64,000 nucleotides of DNA, taken from Mesostigma viride (lineage: Eukaryota; Streptophyta; Mesostigmatophyceae; Mesostigmatales; Mesostigmataceae). Location of the stretch: the NCBI GenBank assembly GCA_009746045.1, contig RPFO01000084.1:1548618-1612617 (forward strand). Reading direction: 5' to 3'. Below the pieces are notes generated by a model. The model was not told where the DNA came from, ran no database searches, and saw only the letters and a list, made by a program, of their open reading frames with translations. Shown one piece after another: positions 11,202 through 22,056 of the stretch; the first letter of the stretch is position 1; the number at the start of each line of letters is the position of its first letter. Position numbers and translations under genes: made by a program.

Positions 11202-13094
11202 ACAGCCTCAACCCAGTCTGGTGGACCTATGAGATGCAGGTCATCACCATGCAGTGAGGCAAAGACAGGAAGGCCATTGTGGGACCCTTGGAACAAACAG
11301 GGATCCACTGGAGACACAGAAAACCCACAAGTATTCTTCAAGAATTTCTCTAGGCTCTTTCTCCAGATAATGGGACTGGACCTGAGACCTTCCAACCCTT
11401 TCAGAATTCTCAGGTACCTGGCCTTTATCTCTGCTCTCCATACAGCAGGTACAGTCACAAAGAAAGGAGGGATATCTCTCCAAGTCTGCCTAGCCTGATC
11501 TTGGTCACCCTTGAGAAAAGCCCTCTTGAAATCAATCAGCACAGAGCTATAGGGCACACCCTTAACCAGAAAAGACAGAAATATACACAGCAGAATCCTC
11601 CACGTGTCATGCAGCATCCCTGGAGTATAGAGCTCCTCATCTAACAACTGGCCAGTGCCATGATACTCGGTTACAACTGGTCTGACATGTGGCACCTGGA
11701 CACCATCTACCTCCTTGAGCTTGAGGACAAACATCAATCTGAGCAGCTGGTGAACTTCTGGCAGCTCATCCACAGGTTCTGCACAGTTGGAAACTATCCA
11801 CTCATGCCCAGAAGCAACAAAGCCAAGAGTCCATGCCTTAGCCATCTTGGGGCTTTGCATCATCTCGACTAGCTGGCGCCAGGGAATAGGACTGTGAGCA
11901 GCTATCTGGTACCTGTTTACCCCTAACTGCCGTGGATCAAAGGTGGTTGGGATGATCAACAGGTCCTCAGCTATGGGCTCCTGACCTTGAGGACCCTCAG
12001 CTGGCTGACTCTTAACAGCCTTCACCGCCACTGCAAGACCCTGGGAATAGTGATATCTTTCAAGGGGGAGGCTGCCCCTGCCTTCTAGTGCCAACTCATC
12101 AGAGGTCAAAGTAACCCCTGGCATGCACAAGAAGTTCTGACCCAGAATGGCAGGCCCCTGATAGCCCTCTACCACACAGAACGTGGTGGGCACCCCTAAG
12201 ATAGGCACACTCACTTCCCCAAGGATCTTCATGGACACCTTTCCTGAGAAATCAGACACAGCAAGGCAACTGGGATGGGACATCTGTAAGCCTACAGCAT
12301 CCTCTTCCCTGATGACAGACACCTGTGAGTTGGTATCTACCTCCATTGTAGCTGCCCAGCACGACCCCCACCCCGTGAGCTTGGATACCTTGGGATCATG
12401 TTTGCTGCGCATGAGTGCTCGGATGACGTCCGCCATGAGAGGCCCCCGGGCCTTAGGTGGCTGCCCCGTCCCCTCTGGCCTTGTGACAGTTGCTTCAGCA
12501 GCCTCCTGCTCGTCATCTTCCAGTAGGGACAGACCATCATCCACCACCAGAGGATTGTTAGCTGCTGCTGCCTGGCTCTGGCCTGGCTCCTCAACCCAGC
12601 TGGGAGGGCCTGGCCCGTCTGCAGGCCAGATTGCATGTGGCCTTCTCTCCTTGACATGAGCCCAGGACAACCTGTACACGTGCCTTGGATCCTTTTCCAA
12701 AGCCACCAGGCAAGATCTGTTAGCTTCCTCCACACGAGTGACAACCCCATCCTGCCACTTCCCCCGCTTGCCTGGAATAGATGGTTCCTTCCACATCCTG
12801 ACCTTCAGCCCCACCTGAGGCCTCAGCACATTCCAGTTCTTGTCCTTACGTCTCAGCTGGGCAAACAACCTGTCTGCCTTTCTAAGACTGGCCTGCACCA
12901 CATTCTCAGGTAGTAAGCTATACTGCAGGGCCAGGGGAGAGACAGCCACACCATCAAAGTAGTAATTAACCCTGTGGTTCAGCTGCTCTTCTATCCCCTT
13001 ACACCAGGCTGCCCTCTCTAAGGCAGATGCCACAAGTGGCACTGACTCTGCTGCTAGCACCACTGTCTTCACCTCACGTATGGATCTTTCTACA
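11042..13094 (-). pseudogene. Copia-type integrase C-terminus, protease-like domain and reverse transcriptase
   Basis: The frame opens at the edge of the inserted TIR element; the ATG at 13072 is only internal. Residues about 1-160 carry an integrase tail and a WNVLRPQVGLKVRMW core like the copia integrase C-terminal region. A retropepsin-like segment follows near residues 240-330: VDTNSQVSVI in place of D-T/S-G, a flap-like VPILGVPTTF and a closing AILGQNFL. Reverse transcriptase comes after: LIDFKRAFLKGD holds the first catalytic Asp and SLHGDDLHLI stands for the YVDD box with two Asp. The product would be part of one polyprotein. A frameshift near 11202 separates RNase H. A protease lying between integrase and RT departs from the usual copia order. 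Confidence 0.8.
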
Positions 13095-13111
13095 CACTAG
13101 GAACTCGCTAC

Positions 13112-13275
13112 TGAGAAAACTGAGATTTCCTGAGATTTCCTGAGATTTCCTGAGAAAAAAACTGAGATTTCCTGAGATTTCCTGAGATGTCCTGAGATTT
13201 CCTGAGATTTCCTGAGATTTTCCTGAGATTTCCTGAGATTTCCTGAGAAAGTGACCTGAGATTTCCTGAGATTAA
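13112..13275 (+). repeat. Left subterminal repeats of the TIR element
   Basis: About a dozen copies of CTGAGATTTC, mostly spaced 10-12 bp (TGAGATTTCC units), followed by a TTAA tract. They resemble the short subterminal motifs that bind transposase in CACTA elements; that role here is inferred. Confidence 0.75.
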
Positions 13276-13692
13276 TTAATTAATTAATTAATTAGGAACA
13301 TAACTCCGTTGGGAGTATATGTAGCACATAGCCCTGAGAAGGGGCATATGGGCCTATAATACATTCTAAGCTACTTCCTGCAAGGGTGGGAATGTAAACA
13401 ACACTTGCTCTAGGTGCACCAGGGCACCCGCACCCTCATGGTCTATCACGCTATGCCCGGGTAAGGGGGGAGCATGCCTGTGAGGGGGAAGATCATCATG
13501 GCTATACAAGAGCTATGGCATGGCTTCTCAGCAGAGAGTGACTCCCTGCATGGGCACAACATTACTAAATAAGGCTATGCATCGTCTGGAGTGTGGCACA
13601 TCATAGGCACACATGTACATGATTAAATAAAGCGCGGGGCTTAGCTGGGATAGTGCCTCTAGGAGGCGTACATGTACATGGCCACGGTCTAT

Positions 13693-15114
13693 CTATTCTG
13701 CACTACTACTGCTGTATTCCCCTAAGCTGGGGCGTCTGGAGTCGCTGGGGCCGCGGGGGGGGGGGGTCGCCTGCCAGGGCTTGTGGCCGACGTAGATGGC
13801 CGCCCCCTTCCAGTACACCGGCTGCCCCGCCTTGGTCTGCCGGAGCTCGAGGTAGGTCGGCCATAGCTCCCGTCGCCGTTGTTGCTGCGCCAGGGTCAAG
13901 TCGTCATCAAGGGTGAAGAGAGTCTTCTCGAGCCGCTTGCGGCGTCTGAGAAAAGAAATCTTGTCCGCCGGGGTCTTAAAGGTGAGGAGGAGCGGGGGCG
14001 GCCCTGCCTTACCCCGCGCGCGGGGAAGGCGGTGGGCAGCCAGCTCTATCTCACCGTTAAGGCCCATGCGACCAAGGATTTCTCTCTCAAACGCACGCAA
14101 AAGCTTCTCGGAATTCTCACCTTCCTCCATCTTGAAGTTCTTGACAATGACGTTGAGGCTGCGCTTGGCGAGCTCGGCCTCCTCGCGGAGGTCAAGCGTC
14201 TGCCGTTGAAGCTGGGCTGCGACGGCGGAGGTGGTGGAGGTGGTATGTTGCTTAAGCATGTCCGCCCAGGTGGTGATGGGAGGAGCATCGCCGGCCAGGC
14301 CAGCCGAGGCTGGCTTGGCGGCAATGTCCTTCACCGCCTGGGCGGTGAGGCCTGCGGTATTCTGCAGAACCTCGATAGCAATGGCGTTGTCCTTAAGACG
14401 CTGGTCGATGTCACGGAGCTGGGCGGTGATGGCGTCGGAGGTGGAGGTGGTGGCGGTGGAGGAGGCGAGGAGGGTGGAGGTGGCGGTGGAGATGGTGGAG
14501 GTGGCGGTGGAGAGGAGGGGGAGCTCGGCAGCCAACGTGCTGCCCATGACCGCCACATCTGCTGCGATGGGGGCCACGTGCTGCTCGAGGGCCTCCTTGA
14601 GGAGTGAGCGGATGGAGGATTCGGTTAAGGTGGTGGTGAGGGGCTTTGGGGGCCAAAGCTCCTCGAGGGAGCGGCCGAGGAGGGAGAAAAGGACGCGAAT
14701 CTGAAGGTGGGGGCGGCGGCATTTGAGGATTTGGTCGAAGTTGTGGGTGCGTCTCTGGAAAGCATCGGTGAGGCGGCCCTGATGGAAGAGTTGCTTGCAC
14801 ATCTCGAGAAGCGAGGCATACGATCCGAAAAACACGTAGCTCAGGATCTTGTCGGGGTTGAGCTTGTCAAAAAAGCCGGGCTGGCTGGCGTCAAAGTCGA
14901 ACTCCTCCCAGGTCGGCTCGGCAGGGCGACTGCGCTTGGGTTCAGGCGACGCTGCTGGCGAGGCGGCCAGCGGGGGCTGGGCGACCACTAGAGCTTGGCT
15001 AGTGGCGCCGCTGCCTTCTGGACCGGTTGGCGAAGCTGCAGCCGGGGCTGCAGACGTATTTTCATTGCTAAGCGCAGCCGCCAGGCTGCGTTGCGTCGAG
15101 AGGCGTTTGCTCAT
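13693..15114 (-). CDS. LINE ORF1-like nucleic-acid-binding protein
   Basis: An intact 473-codon frame. The N-terminal 75 residues are low complexity (Ala/Pro/Ser), the middle has a long helical region with repeated heptads (about residues 180-330), and residues about 320-440 resemble the RRM plus C-terminal domain of L1 ORF1 (Transposase_22 type): LNVIVKNF, an AHRLPRARG core, a PPLLLTFKTPADK strand and a FTLDDDLTLAQQQRRRELWP helix. ORF1 proteins coat LINE RNA as trimers and act as chaperones. No ORF2 (endonuclease/RT) follows before the element border, so this copy would depend on another element. The start ATG aligns with the decayed copy at 33597. Family call is moderately sure; details inferred. 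Confidence 0.65.
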   Translation of the reverse strand: MSKRLSTQRSLAAALSNENTSAAPAAASPTGPEGSGATSQALVVAQPPLAASPAASPEPKRSRPAEPTWEEFDFDASQPGFFDKLNPDKILSYVFFGSYASLLEMCKQLFHQGRLTDAFQRRTHNFDQILKCRRPHLQIRVLFSLLGRSLEELWPPKPLTTTLTESSIRSLLKEALEQHVAPIAADVAVMGSTLAAELPLLSTATSTISTATSTLLASSTATTSTSDAITAQLRDIDQRLKDNAIAIEVLQNTAGLTAQAVKDIAAKPASAGLAGDAPPITTWADMLKQHTTSTTSAVAAQLQRQTLDLREEAELAKRSLNVIVKNFKMEEGENSEKLLRAFEREILGRMGLNGEIELAAHRLPRARGKAGPPPLLLTFKTPADKISFLRRRKRLEKTLFTLDDDLTLAQQQRRRELWPTYLELRQTKAGQPVYWKGAAIYVGHKPWQATPPPRGPSDSRRPSLGEYSSSSAE

Positions 15115-15260
15115 CGTATATTGCGTAATAGCTTCGGAGAATTAGATCAGCATGTGCGTCATAAAAAGACGCGTCGATTGTGATATTCACGGCTAAATTC
15201 GGTGCTCAAACGTGAAAGTTATGAGCTCCGCCGTCAGCCATGGCTACCTCGTGGCTCGTG
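15115..15260 (-). other. 5' leader of the ORF1-like element
   Basis: The minus strand reads GCCATGGCTGACGGCGGAGC, then CATAACTTTCACGTT and a GACGCGTC motif before the ATG. The same leader order is seen in + orientation at 5425-5540, 33483-33596 and 34655-34735, which defines the family. Confidence 0.65.
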
Positions 15261-15296
15261 GCTCTTTGACGCCTTAAAATTAAATTAAATTGAGAT

Positions 15297-15487
15297 TGGC
15301 CTGAGAAAATTGGCTTTTTCTCAGGAAATCTCAGGAAATCTCAGGGCTAAGTGGAAACTGAGATTTTACGTGGACACTGAGATTTTTTTTTCTCAGGCTG
15401 AAAATCTCAGGGCATTTTCTCAGGCGCTTAAAATCTCAGGGCATTTTCTCAGGCGCTTAAAATCTCAGGGCATTTTCTCAGGCATGC
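15297..15487 (-). repeat. Internal cluster of CTCAGGAAATCTCAG repeats
   Basis: The same motif as the terminal arrays in right-end orientation, including three copies of a 29-bp unit with AAAATCTCAGGGCATTTTCT. It may be the right end of an older, shorter TIR element that carried only the ORF1-like gene, but no CTAGTG tip is present here. Confidence 0.6.
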
Positions 15488-15994
15488 CATTGCCAGAATT
15501 AAATGTGTATTCTAACAAGCATAACACCATCATGCAATAAATCCAACAATTCATTAATGAATTAAATACGTTATTAGCACATCTTGTGGTATTAGGCGTG
15601 GCATTCATGGCATCACGCTGTTTGATAGTAATGAACTTATGTTTCATTGTGGCATTCTGTGACTCATCATTTCAATACCATCAAAATATAAAACATCGAC
15701 TCAAAACTGCTCTCATCCTATTTCTGGATTGCTAGCTGATGGCTCATGGCCATATAACAGCTGGCATGCCAGAGCCCAGCAACGGTGGTTTCACTCAATA
15801 TTGATGTGTACGTCTTCTCGTCGAGCTTGTATGCTCCACGATCTGCATCAAGTCATCCCCCAAAGAAAGAAAGCATACAGAAAGCAAGGAGTTAAATTTA
15901 CAAACATGATAATAATGCCATATGCAACATGATATTCCAAGAATGATATAGAAGGCGGGCATGCTGCCATGCATTGCGTGACTGCGTGCAGGCG
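15488..15994. other. AT-rich segment, no gene seen
   Basis: An AT-rich stretch with no repeat structure or coding signal that I can support. Confidence 0.4.
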
Positions 15995-16260
15995 TGCAGC
16001 TAGGTGTGCGTGCGTGGGCGAGTGCGTGCAGTTGTGCATGAGTGCGTTTGTGCAGGCGTGCCTTGGCGGGTGGGTTGATGGCTGTGTGCAGGCGTGCGTG
16101 CGTGAGTGGGTGCGTGAGAGTGTGCAGCTATGTGTGCGTGTGCGTGCACTTGTGCATGTGCGCGTTTGTGCAGGCGTGCCTTGGTGGGTGGGTTGATGGC
16201 TGCGTGCAGGCGTGCGTGCGAGGGTAGGTGCGTGGGAGTGTGCAGCTAGGTGTGCGTGCG
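15995..16260 (+). repeat. About 124-bp tandem duplication, GT-rich
   Basis: Two diverged copies (about 15995-16122 and 16123-16245) share the order CAGCTAGGTGTGCGTGCGTG, GCGTTTGTGCAGGCGTGCC, TGGGTTGATGGCTG. Frames through it are Cys/Val or His/Thr rich and reflect the repeat, not a protein. Confidence 0.75.
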
Positions 16261-16539
16261 TGCAGTCGGTGGGCTTGGTGAAGTCTCCGGGGTGTCGCTG
16301 TGGACATGGGTGGGGCACTGGACTCGTGGGTGATACCGTTGTGGGAGGTGAATTGGGTGGGTACTCGTGGTCCTGGGTATTGTAGAGTGTGTGTGTGTGT
16401 GTGTGTTGGACTATTGGGCCCCCCCCCCCCTTTGGCGGGGGTCATGGGGGACATTGTTATGGGTTGATTATGTAGTAGTTGTGAGTCGCAGTTGTAGGTA
16501 GCTCGTGCGTAGGTCACAGGTTCGTGTGAGGGTTGGGGA

Positions 16540-17105
16540 TGCTTGGGTTGCGTGGGTGGCTTGGGTATGGTACGTAGGCGGGCTTGCCGGTGGTCGGTGC
16601 AGCAGTGTCAGTTATGGTTGAGTGGACAGCTGATTGGTTGCCCCGGAGGCCGGGGTGGATGGTTATGCTTCACGTGGATGGTGGGGTGGAGTCATCGTAT
16701 GTTGGGGCAGCGGGGGGCGGGGTGGGCGGGGTGCAGTGGTGTAGGGGAACCTCGTTGTGGGGCGGTAGGTTTGTTTAGTAGGTGGTTTGTTATGTTGGTG
16801 TGGAAGGTGGTGTATGTAATACGGAAGGGTGGTAGTCAGATAGGTTGGTTTGGGGGGACTCAAGGTGGATGGTCGGGTGGGTCATCGGATGGTTTGGGGG
16901 AGGAGGGCGGTGTTACGGTGTTGTGGGGGACCTCAGCGTGGGGGCGAGAGTAGTCCGTAGTCAGGTGGGGATGGATAACGGCATGTGGATGTCTGTGACG
17001 TATATTTGTGGGTGGGGCGGGTATGGAACAGGCAGGGGAGTGGGGCGAGTGGGAGTTAGCGGGGTGGAGGGTGCTGGCATTGTGGCGGGATGGTTGGAGG
17101 CACAC
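16540..17105 (+). repeat. G/T-rich degenerate repeats
   Basis: Strand-asymmetric GGTGGG-rich sequence with at least two related segments (about 16670-16770 and 16860-16955), each ending in a GGGGACCTC or GGGAACCTC motif. No gene is supported. Confidence 0.5.
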
Positions 17106-18130
17106 GGACACACGTAATGGCAAGAGTAACTGCATGCATAGCAACATTGGACCAGCTGTTCCTAGAACATCTGCAACCCTCAGCATGCAACAACCAACAG
17201 CAACTGACAACTGCCGACAGTGACAACGTTAGCAAGATGTGACGCCAAGTCCACTGGAGACCCCGATGTAATTTCAGGTGGTTCCCAGTCCTGCCGTGTA
17301 CTTCACTTAATTCGGGGCCGCACACTTCGTTTGGTGCAGCAAGGGCTCGTGGCCGGTATGGTGGTAGCCGGTAGGCTTGATTGCCATGGATATCCGGCGT
17401 GGCGGAGGGGCCGCAGGGAGCGAGGCACCATGGAGGAGGCGATGGAGCGATTGAAGAAATGTAGGCAGTAGCCCGGTGCCCAGCAGCAGCGGAAGTGGAA
17501 ATATTGCTTGACGCGGTGCGTGCGGTGGGATGGGTAGGCACTGCCTGCCATCACCCGGACATTTCCTGTTACGGCACAGCCCGCAGTCGGCCATATTGGA
17601 GCAGACGGGCCTTGCTGCGAATCGAGGGCGTGATATTGCACGGGAAAAATCATGCCGAGAGTCTCAGGGCGTCTCGCATGGCGACAGCTGCAGCGTGAGG
17701 GCCGACAAGCTCGAGATGCAGGTCTCGTCGGTACATGTGGGCCACTGGTGAGGTCGCCAATGTGATGGAGCCCTCTCCATCGTGCCAGTCGGACATCACT
17801 CAACAGCCAACAACGATCTTTTGTGCGACCAGCAGCCTCCGAATTCCCAAGTCCGGACTCCGGACGCAGCGCCCCTCTCCAACGGACTGCACGCGGAAAT
17901 TTGAAATTCAGCCCGAAGGGCACGCGCCGCGCCAGAGCTGGCACAGGAAGTGGACGTTGCACGTGAATTGGAGAACGCCACCGTGACAAAGACCAAGGCG
18001 ATAACGGCAGGTACGCAGCCTTGGCAGCGCCATAATTTTACTTGGACACCATGCGCGGTGCTGTAGGCAGCCATATATATATCATTCACAGTGACTCGAT
18101 GTAAAGTCGGGTGGTGTAATAGCGACATCA
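17106..18130. other. Unassigned segment inside the TIR element
   Basis: Frames of 60-230 codons occur on both strands but overlap each other and contain no recognised motif. One + frame near 17930-18012 looks helical (ELAQEV..ARELENATVTK) and could be a decayed exon ending at a GCAGGT junction. Confidence 0.3.
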
Positions 18131-18163
18131 CCGGGCCCGCTACGTTTTTTGTAGCGGGCCCGG
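18131..18163. other. Perfect 13-bp hairpin with GTTTTTT loop
   Basis: CCGGGCCCGCTAC pairs with GTAGCGGGCCCGG across a 7-base loop. A very stable stem; a function such as a transposon recombination hairpin is only a guess. Confidence 0.85.
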
Positions 18164-18374
18164 CACCAACCAAGTGACGTGACTCTGCCAGATGATGATT
18201 TGATAACGCAGATGATTTGATAACGCAGTTCAGCATTATCAAACGTGAACGTCAAGCACTCAATCGGCGAGTTTTTCGTGAGCCAGGAAGCGCTCTTCTC
18301 TAGGTATTCCTGTGGTTTCGCAGTTCCCTACATCTTGTGAGGTACATAGGGACAGTTTAGGTGAGAATACCAGG

Positions 18375-18481
<107 letters not shown>

Positions 18482-19129
18482 CACTATCTCACTTTCTCGG
18501 TCCAAAAATCAAGCCATCACTCACAAACAGCCACGCGACTGCTGTGCTCTCACGCCGTCTCATTACACACAACTGATTTAGGTAATGCAACGTTGTTGGC
18601 GCGTCAAGGCGTCGGGTTTCATCTCACTTAAATCGTTGTGTGTTCCCTTTGCTGCTTTGCTGGATAACGCATGTTTCCCTTGCATGCAGGCAATCTACCT
18701 AACACAACCATGGCGCACACATCGGCCAGCCCAGCATGGCGGGGAGGGCACCTGCGGACACAGATTTTGTAGGCTCTGAGCCCTCATCACATCGCTGTAG
18801 CACTGGACAGTCTCCTGCGGTAAATTTCTAGAAAGTCGTCCATTAATTTCAGCAATGATCGCTGGGACAGCCCTACGCGGATGTTATACTGCATTTGTAA
18901 GATGCTTGTGGCTGTGCATCTTGCCCGCCACCCTCGGACTGTGATTGAGTGCACTTCTCCTTCATGTGTTTTGTCAGTACAGTTTGTCATGCTAATGTAA
19001 TGCAGAAAACCGCAATTCAGGCAGCAAGGTAGCAGCCATGTTGATTTTGATGATGATGATGATGATGACTTGGTTTAGGTGGTCTTTTGAACTTGTTGAT
19101 TTTAATGAAATAAGTTTACCTGTGCGTGG

Positions 19130-19448
19130 TGTTGATTTGTCAGTTTGCTACGCCTTTGGTTGTCATGTTGACGTTTGTCATGTTAACATTTGTGGACATT
19201 TTGTCATGTTAACAATTTTTTTGGCCTTCGTTTGTTAACGTCTTGACATTTCTTGACACATCACCTTGGTTTGTCAGTGTATTGACATTTTTTTCCGTGT
19301 TGATATGTTGATATTTCAAAGATTGTCAAGGTTTTGTCAACCTTTCAACATTCTGTCAAGGTTTGTCAAGCCTTTGATGTTATCATGTCAAGCTTTTGTC
19401 AAGTTCTGTCAAGGTTTGTCAAGGTCATGTCAGTTGATATGTCAAGAA
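19130..19448 (+). repeat. TTGTCAA-rich subterminal-type repeats
   Basis: More than a dozen TTGTCA/TTGTCAAG motifs, continuing after an apparent insertion at 19828-19893, where the block ends in GTTCCTAGTG. The tip matches that of the 7.7-kb element, suggesting the right end of a related element with a different subterminal motif. Confidence 0.5.
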
Positions 19449-19827
19449 TCTATATTACTAATTTGGCAATGTAAGGTAATCCGACACTATTCAGGGCATC
19501 ACCGAGTACGCGGCCAATCCAGAAGGGGCGGACTGACTGACCACCAATCCGCGCCAAGCGCACGGAAGAACTGCCAACCAATCCGCGCAAAGCTCCCAGC
19601 GAGCGAAGCGAGCGGCCGCTTTAGCGGCCTCCTCTCTGGAGGGCAGCGAAGGAGACCGTCAGTCCGTCACGATTCCTCTCCGGAGTGCAGCGAAGGAGTA
19701 CGCTTCTACGAACTACAGTATGCGTCTACAGCGGGCAGCGGGCAGTCCCTCCATGGTCTCTCTACCGCCAAAAATTGATTAAATTTTTTTTTTTTTTTGG
19801 CTGTGTGAAGCCAGCGGGTCACACTAG
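19449..19827 (+). mobile_element. Possible short non-autonomous Helitron
   Basis: Begins TCTATATTACTAATTTGG after an A and ends CTAG, with a GGCT..AGCC hairpin 11 bases before the end, as in Helitron termini. It interrupts the TTGTCAA repeats, which resume directly after it. The 3' neighbour is A rather than the usual T, so the call is tentative. It has no coding capacity. Confidence 0.4.
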
Positions 19828-19903
19828 AACTATTTGACAATTCTTGACAAACAATTGTCAAAGTTTGTCAACACTCCGTTCCTAGTGTGGCAGCGAGGAT
19901 GGC

Positions 19904-20319
19904 ATGCCTGCACCAAGGAAGAGGAGGGGTAAGCAGCCTGCAGCAGAAACTGATTCCTCCATCTGCAGCGGCAGTGATAATGGTAGCCAAGAGGATGTGG
20001 CTCCACCTAGCAGCGACAGTGATGACCCATGCAGCTACAATGCGTCTGAACCTGCACGGGGAAGCGTGGACGGAGGGGGAGAGGAAGGAGGCAGCCTGCA
20101 GCAGAAAATGCTGCTGATTCTGCCCGTGGTGGCGATGGCCGCGAGTATGCGGCTGAACCTACGCGGGGGAATCGTGGGCAGAGGGGGAGAGGGGGTAGGC
20201 AGCACAAGAATGTGGCTGAACCTAGCCGGGGCGACCTTGCACCAACGAGGAGAAGTGCAAGGGCGTATGGAAAAGTGAGCTACGCTGAAGCAGATTGTAG
20301 CAACTCGTCTAGTGACTGA
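19904..20319 (+). pseudogene. Basic, AT-hook-like protein fragment
   Basis: An ATG frame begins MPAPRKRRGKQPAAETDS and, after one frame change near 20065, continues with KRGRRGRGRRQPAAE and RGQRGRGGRQ before a stop near 20319. Repeated R-G-R clusters resemble AT-hooks, and acidic Ser/Asp stretches lie between them. It may be the N-terminus of a transposase or chromatin protein carried by the element; no catalytic domain follows. Confidence 0.3.
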
Positions 20320-20439
20320 AATTGATGTTCTTATTAAACTTGAAGAGCTGTACTCCAACTGCACAAGAAATTATTATAATTTGTAATCAAAGTGATTTCT
20401 GGTTGCGTGGTATGAATGCGATTTCTCTGTGTGCATGAG

Positions 20440-20781
20440 GTTTCTCAGTTTTTCTCAGGCCTTAAGTTTCCCAGATATTCTCAGTCTCAGATTTTCTCAG
20501 GCAGCAACCTGAGAAAAAACCGGGCGCCTGAGAAATTTCGTTCCTGAGAAAAAAAAATCTCAGGCCAGGCGACTTTCTCAGGCTGATCTCAGTTTTTTCT
20601 CAGTTTTCTCAGTTTTCTCAGGTGATTTTCTCAGTTTTCCTGAGAAAACTGAGATTTTTCTCAGTTGATCTCAGGAAATCTCAGGAAATCTCAGGACATC
20701 TCAGGAAATCTCAGGAAATCTCAGGCAGCCTTCCTGAGAAAACTGAGAAAACTGAGAAAAACTGAGAAAAATCTCAGATCT
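20440..20781 (-). repeat. Right subterminal repeats of the TIR element
   Basis: More than 20 TCTCAG motifs, mainly CTCAGGAAATCTCAG and CTCAGTTTTCTCAG, in inverse orientation to the left array, directly inside the CTAGTG tip. Confidence 0.75.
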
Positions 20782-20793
20782 GAGTTCCTAGTG

Positions 20794-21577
20794 CAGCCCC
20801 TTGCTGCCCATGACTCTCCCTGGGGACTACTACCAGCTTACAAGGCAGCTGGTCCTGATGCTTGAGCAAACAGTCAAACTGCAAGTCTGCCTGCACACTC
20901 TTGCATACCCCAAAGCCTGGAATCAGGGCCTTCATACCCAACAACAAGTGATGCTCCTGCATACCAGGTAGAATGCCTATCAGTCTATATCTACTGAACC
21001 TGTCCACCCCCACTAATATATACAAGCCCCTGATATGCTGGATATCCATCTGGATGTCGCCACGCTCTCTAGCAGGCTCCCTAGCATGGGACTGGGGTGG
21101 GTGAACAGCATTCTCCTGGCAACCACAGTTCTCAGCAGCAGCCTGGCATGCCTCCCACAAAGGCTCCCTACCTAACTTCCAAGCAAACATTGCTGCCTGC
21201 CCAGAATGTCCAAACATGTGATGTAATCTATGGCCAGCCTCAGCATAGCTCAGCACTCTCTCAGTACTGACCTGGCGAGACGTCTGAACCGTGTGTGGGG
21301 ACACATGATCCACTCCTGAGGTTCCAGGGCTTCCCTGCAGGCCATCCTGACGCCCCAAGCCAGGCCCTGCACCCTGGACCGCTCCAGGCCCTTCCAGCAA
21401 GGTCCCTTGGCCCCCCCAGGCCAGCACCTGCTGGAGACCCACCACCTGCATGAGGCATAGGGAATTCAGCTGCAGCATTGTTATTGCAATCCAGTGGAAG
21501 AACAACATCTTTACACCCTTGGTGCTGCACAAGGGGCACACCCCCGTCCTTATGTACATCCAGCACACCTTCCCCAA
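20794..21577 (-). pseudogene. Copia-type integrase, N-terminal and core part
   Basis: An HHCC-like region (HRLHHMFGHSG ... NCGCQEN) is followed by the core: DIQMDIQHIRG holds the first Asp, VGVDRFSRY follows, and VQADLQFD provides a second Asp. The frame is cut by the CACTAGGAACTC element just after HGQQG, the spot where copia integrases have the PQQNG motif, and resumes at 13094. Integrase inserts the cDNA into the genome. No protease domain is visible between the gag knuckle and this segment. Confidence 0.75.
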
Positions 21578-21610
21578 GGGGTGATTGACTATTTACAGGG
21601 GATGATGTAG

Positions 21611-22056
21611 CTAGTCACTGCTGCCCAGACTGGCCCCCTGCCCCAGCAGGCTTGGCCTTCCTGTCAGGACACTCACGACGCCAGTGACCTTCCTTGCCAC
21701 ACACAAAGCATGGCCCACCCTTCTTCCCAGACCCAGCCCCACCCTTGCCAGGCTTCCCCTGGCCTCCCTGAGACTGCCCACCCTGCTTGCCCTGATTGCC
21801 TTGAGCTTGGCTCTTGCCTTGCCCTTGGCCACCCTTGCCCTGCTGACCACCAGCTTGCTGGCTCCCAACCCCTCCTTGGGAACCTGCACCCTTGCCACCC
21901 TGAGCCCCATTCCTCTGGCGTCTGAAGCGCCTACGCTTGTTAGGCCTTGCCCCACCACGGGCTGGGTACCCGGGGACATCACCTTGGGCCTGTGCAGCGG
22001 AGGTGGCATTGCTGCCGTGGGACTGAATGGCTTTGCAGGCAGGGTCTGGCTTCCTA
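21611..22056 (-). pseudogene. Copia-type nucleocapsid region with CCHC zinc knuckle
   Basis: In the frame that continues gag after a frameshift near 22056, a Gly/Gln/Lys-rich basic tract is followed by CFVCGKEGHWRREC, a canonical CX2CX4HX4C knuckle that binds element RNA, and the frame ends at a stop shortly after. The stop before integrase may mark a frameshift or readthrough site or simple decay. Confidence 0.75.

Noticed and set aside
13879-14704. Gly/Val-rich + strand frames of 157-242 codons
   Set aside because: Antisense shadows of the GC-rich Ala/Ser/Thr region of the ORF1-like gene.
17303-17989. 228-codon minus frame
   Set aside because: No motif, overlapping frames on both strands, low-complexity Arg/Pro composition; not supported as a gene.
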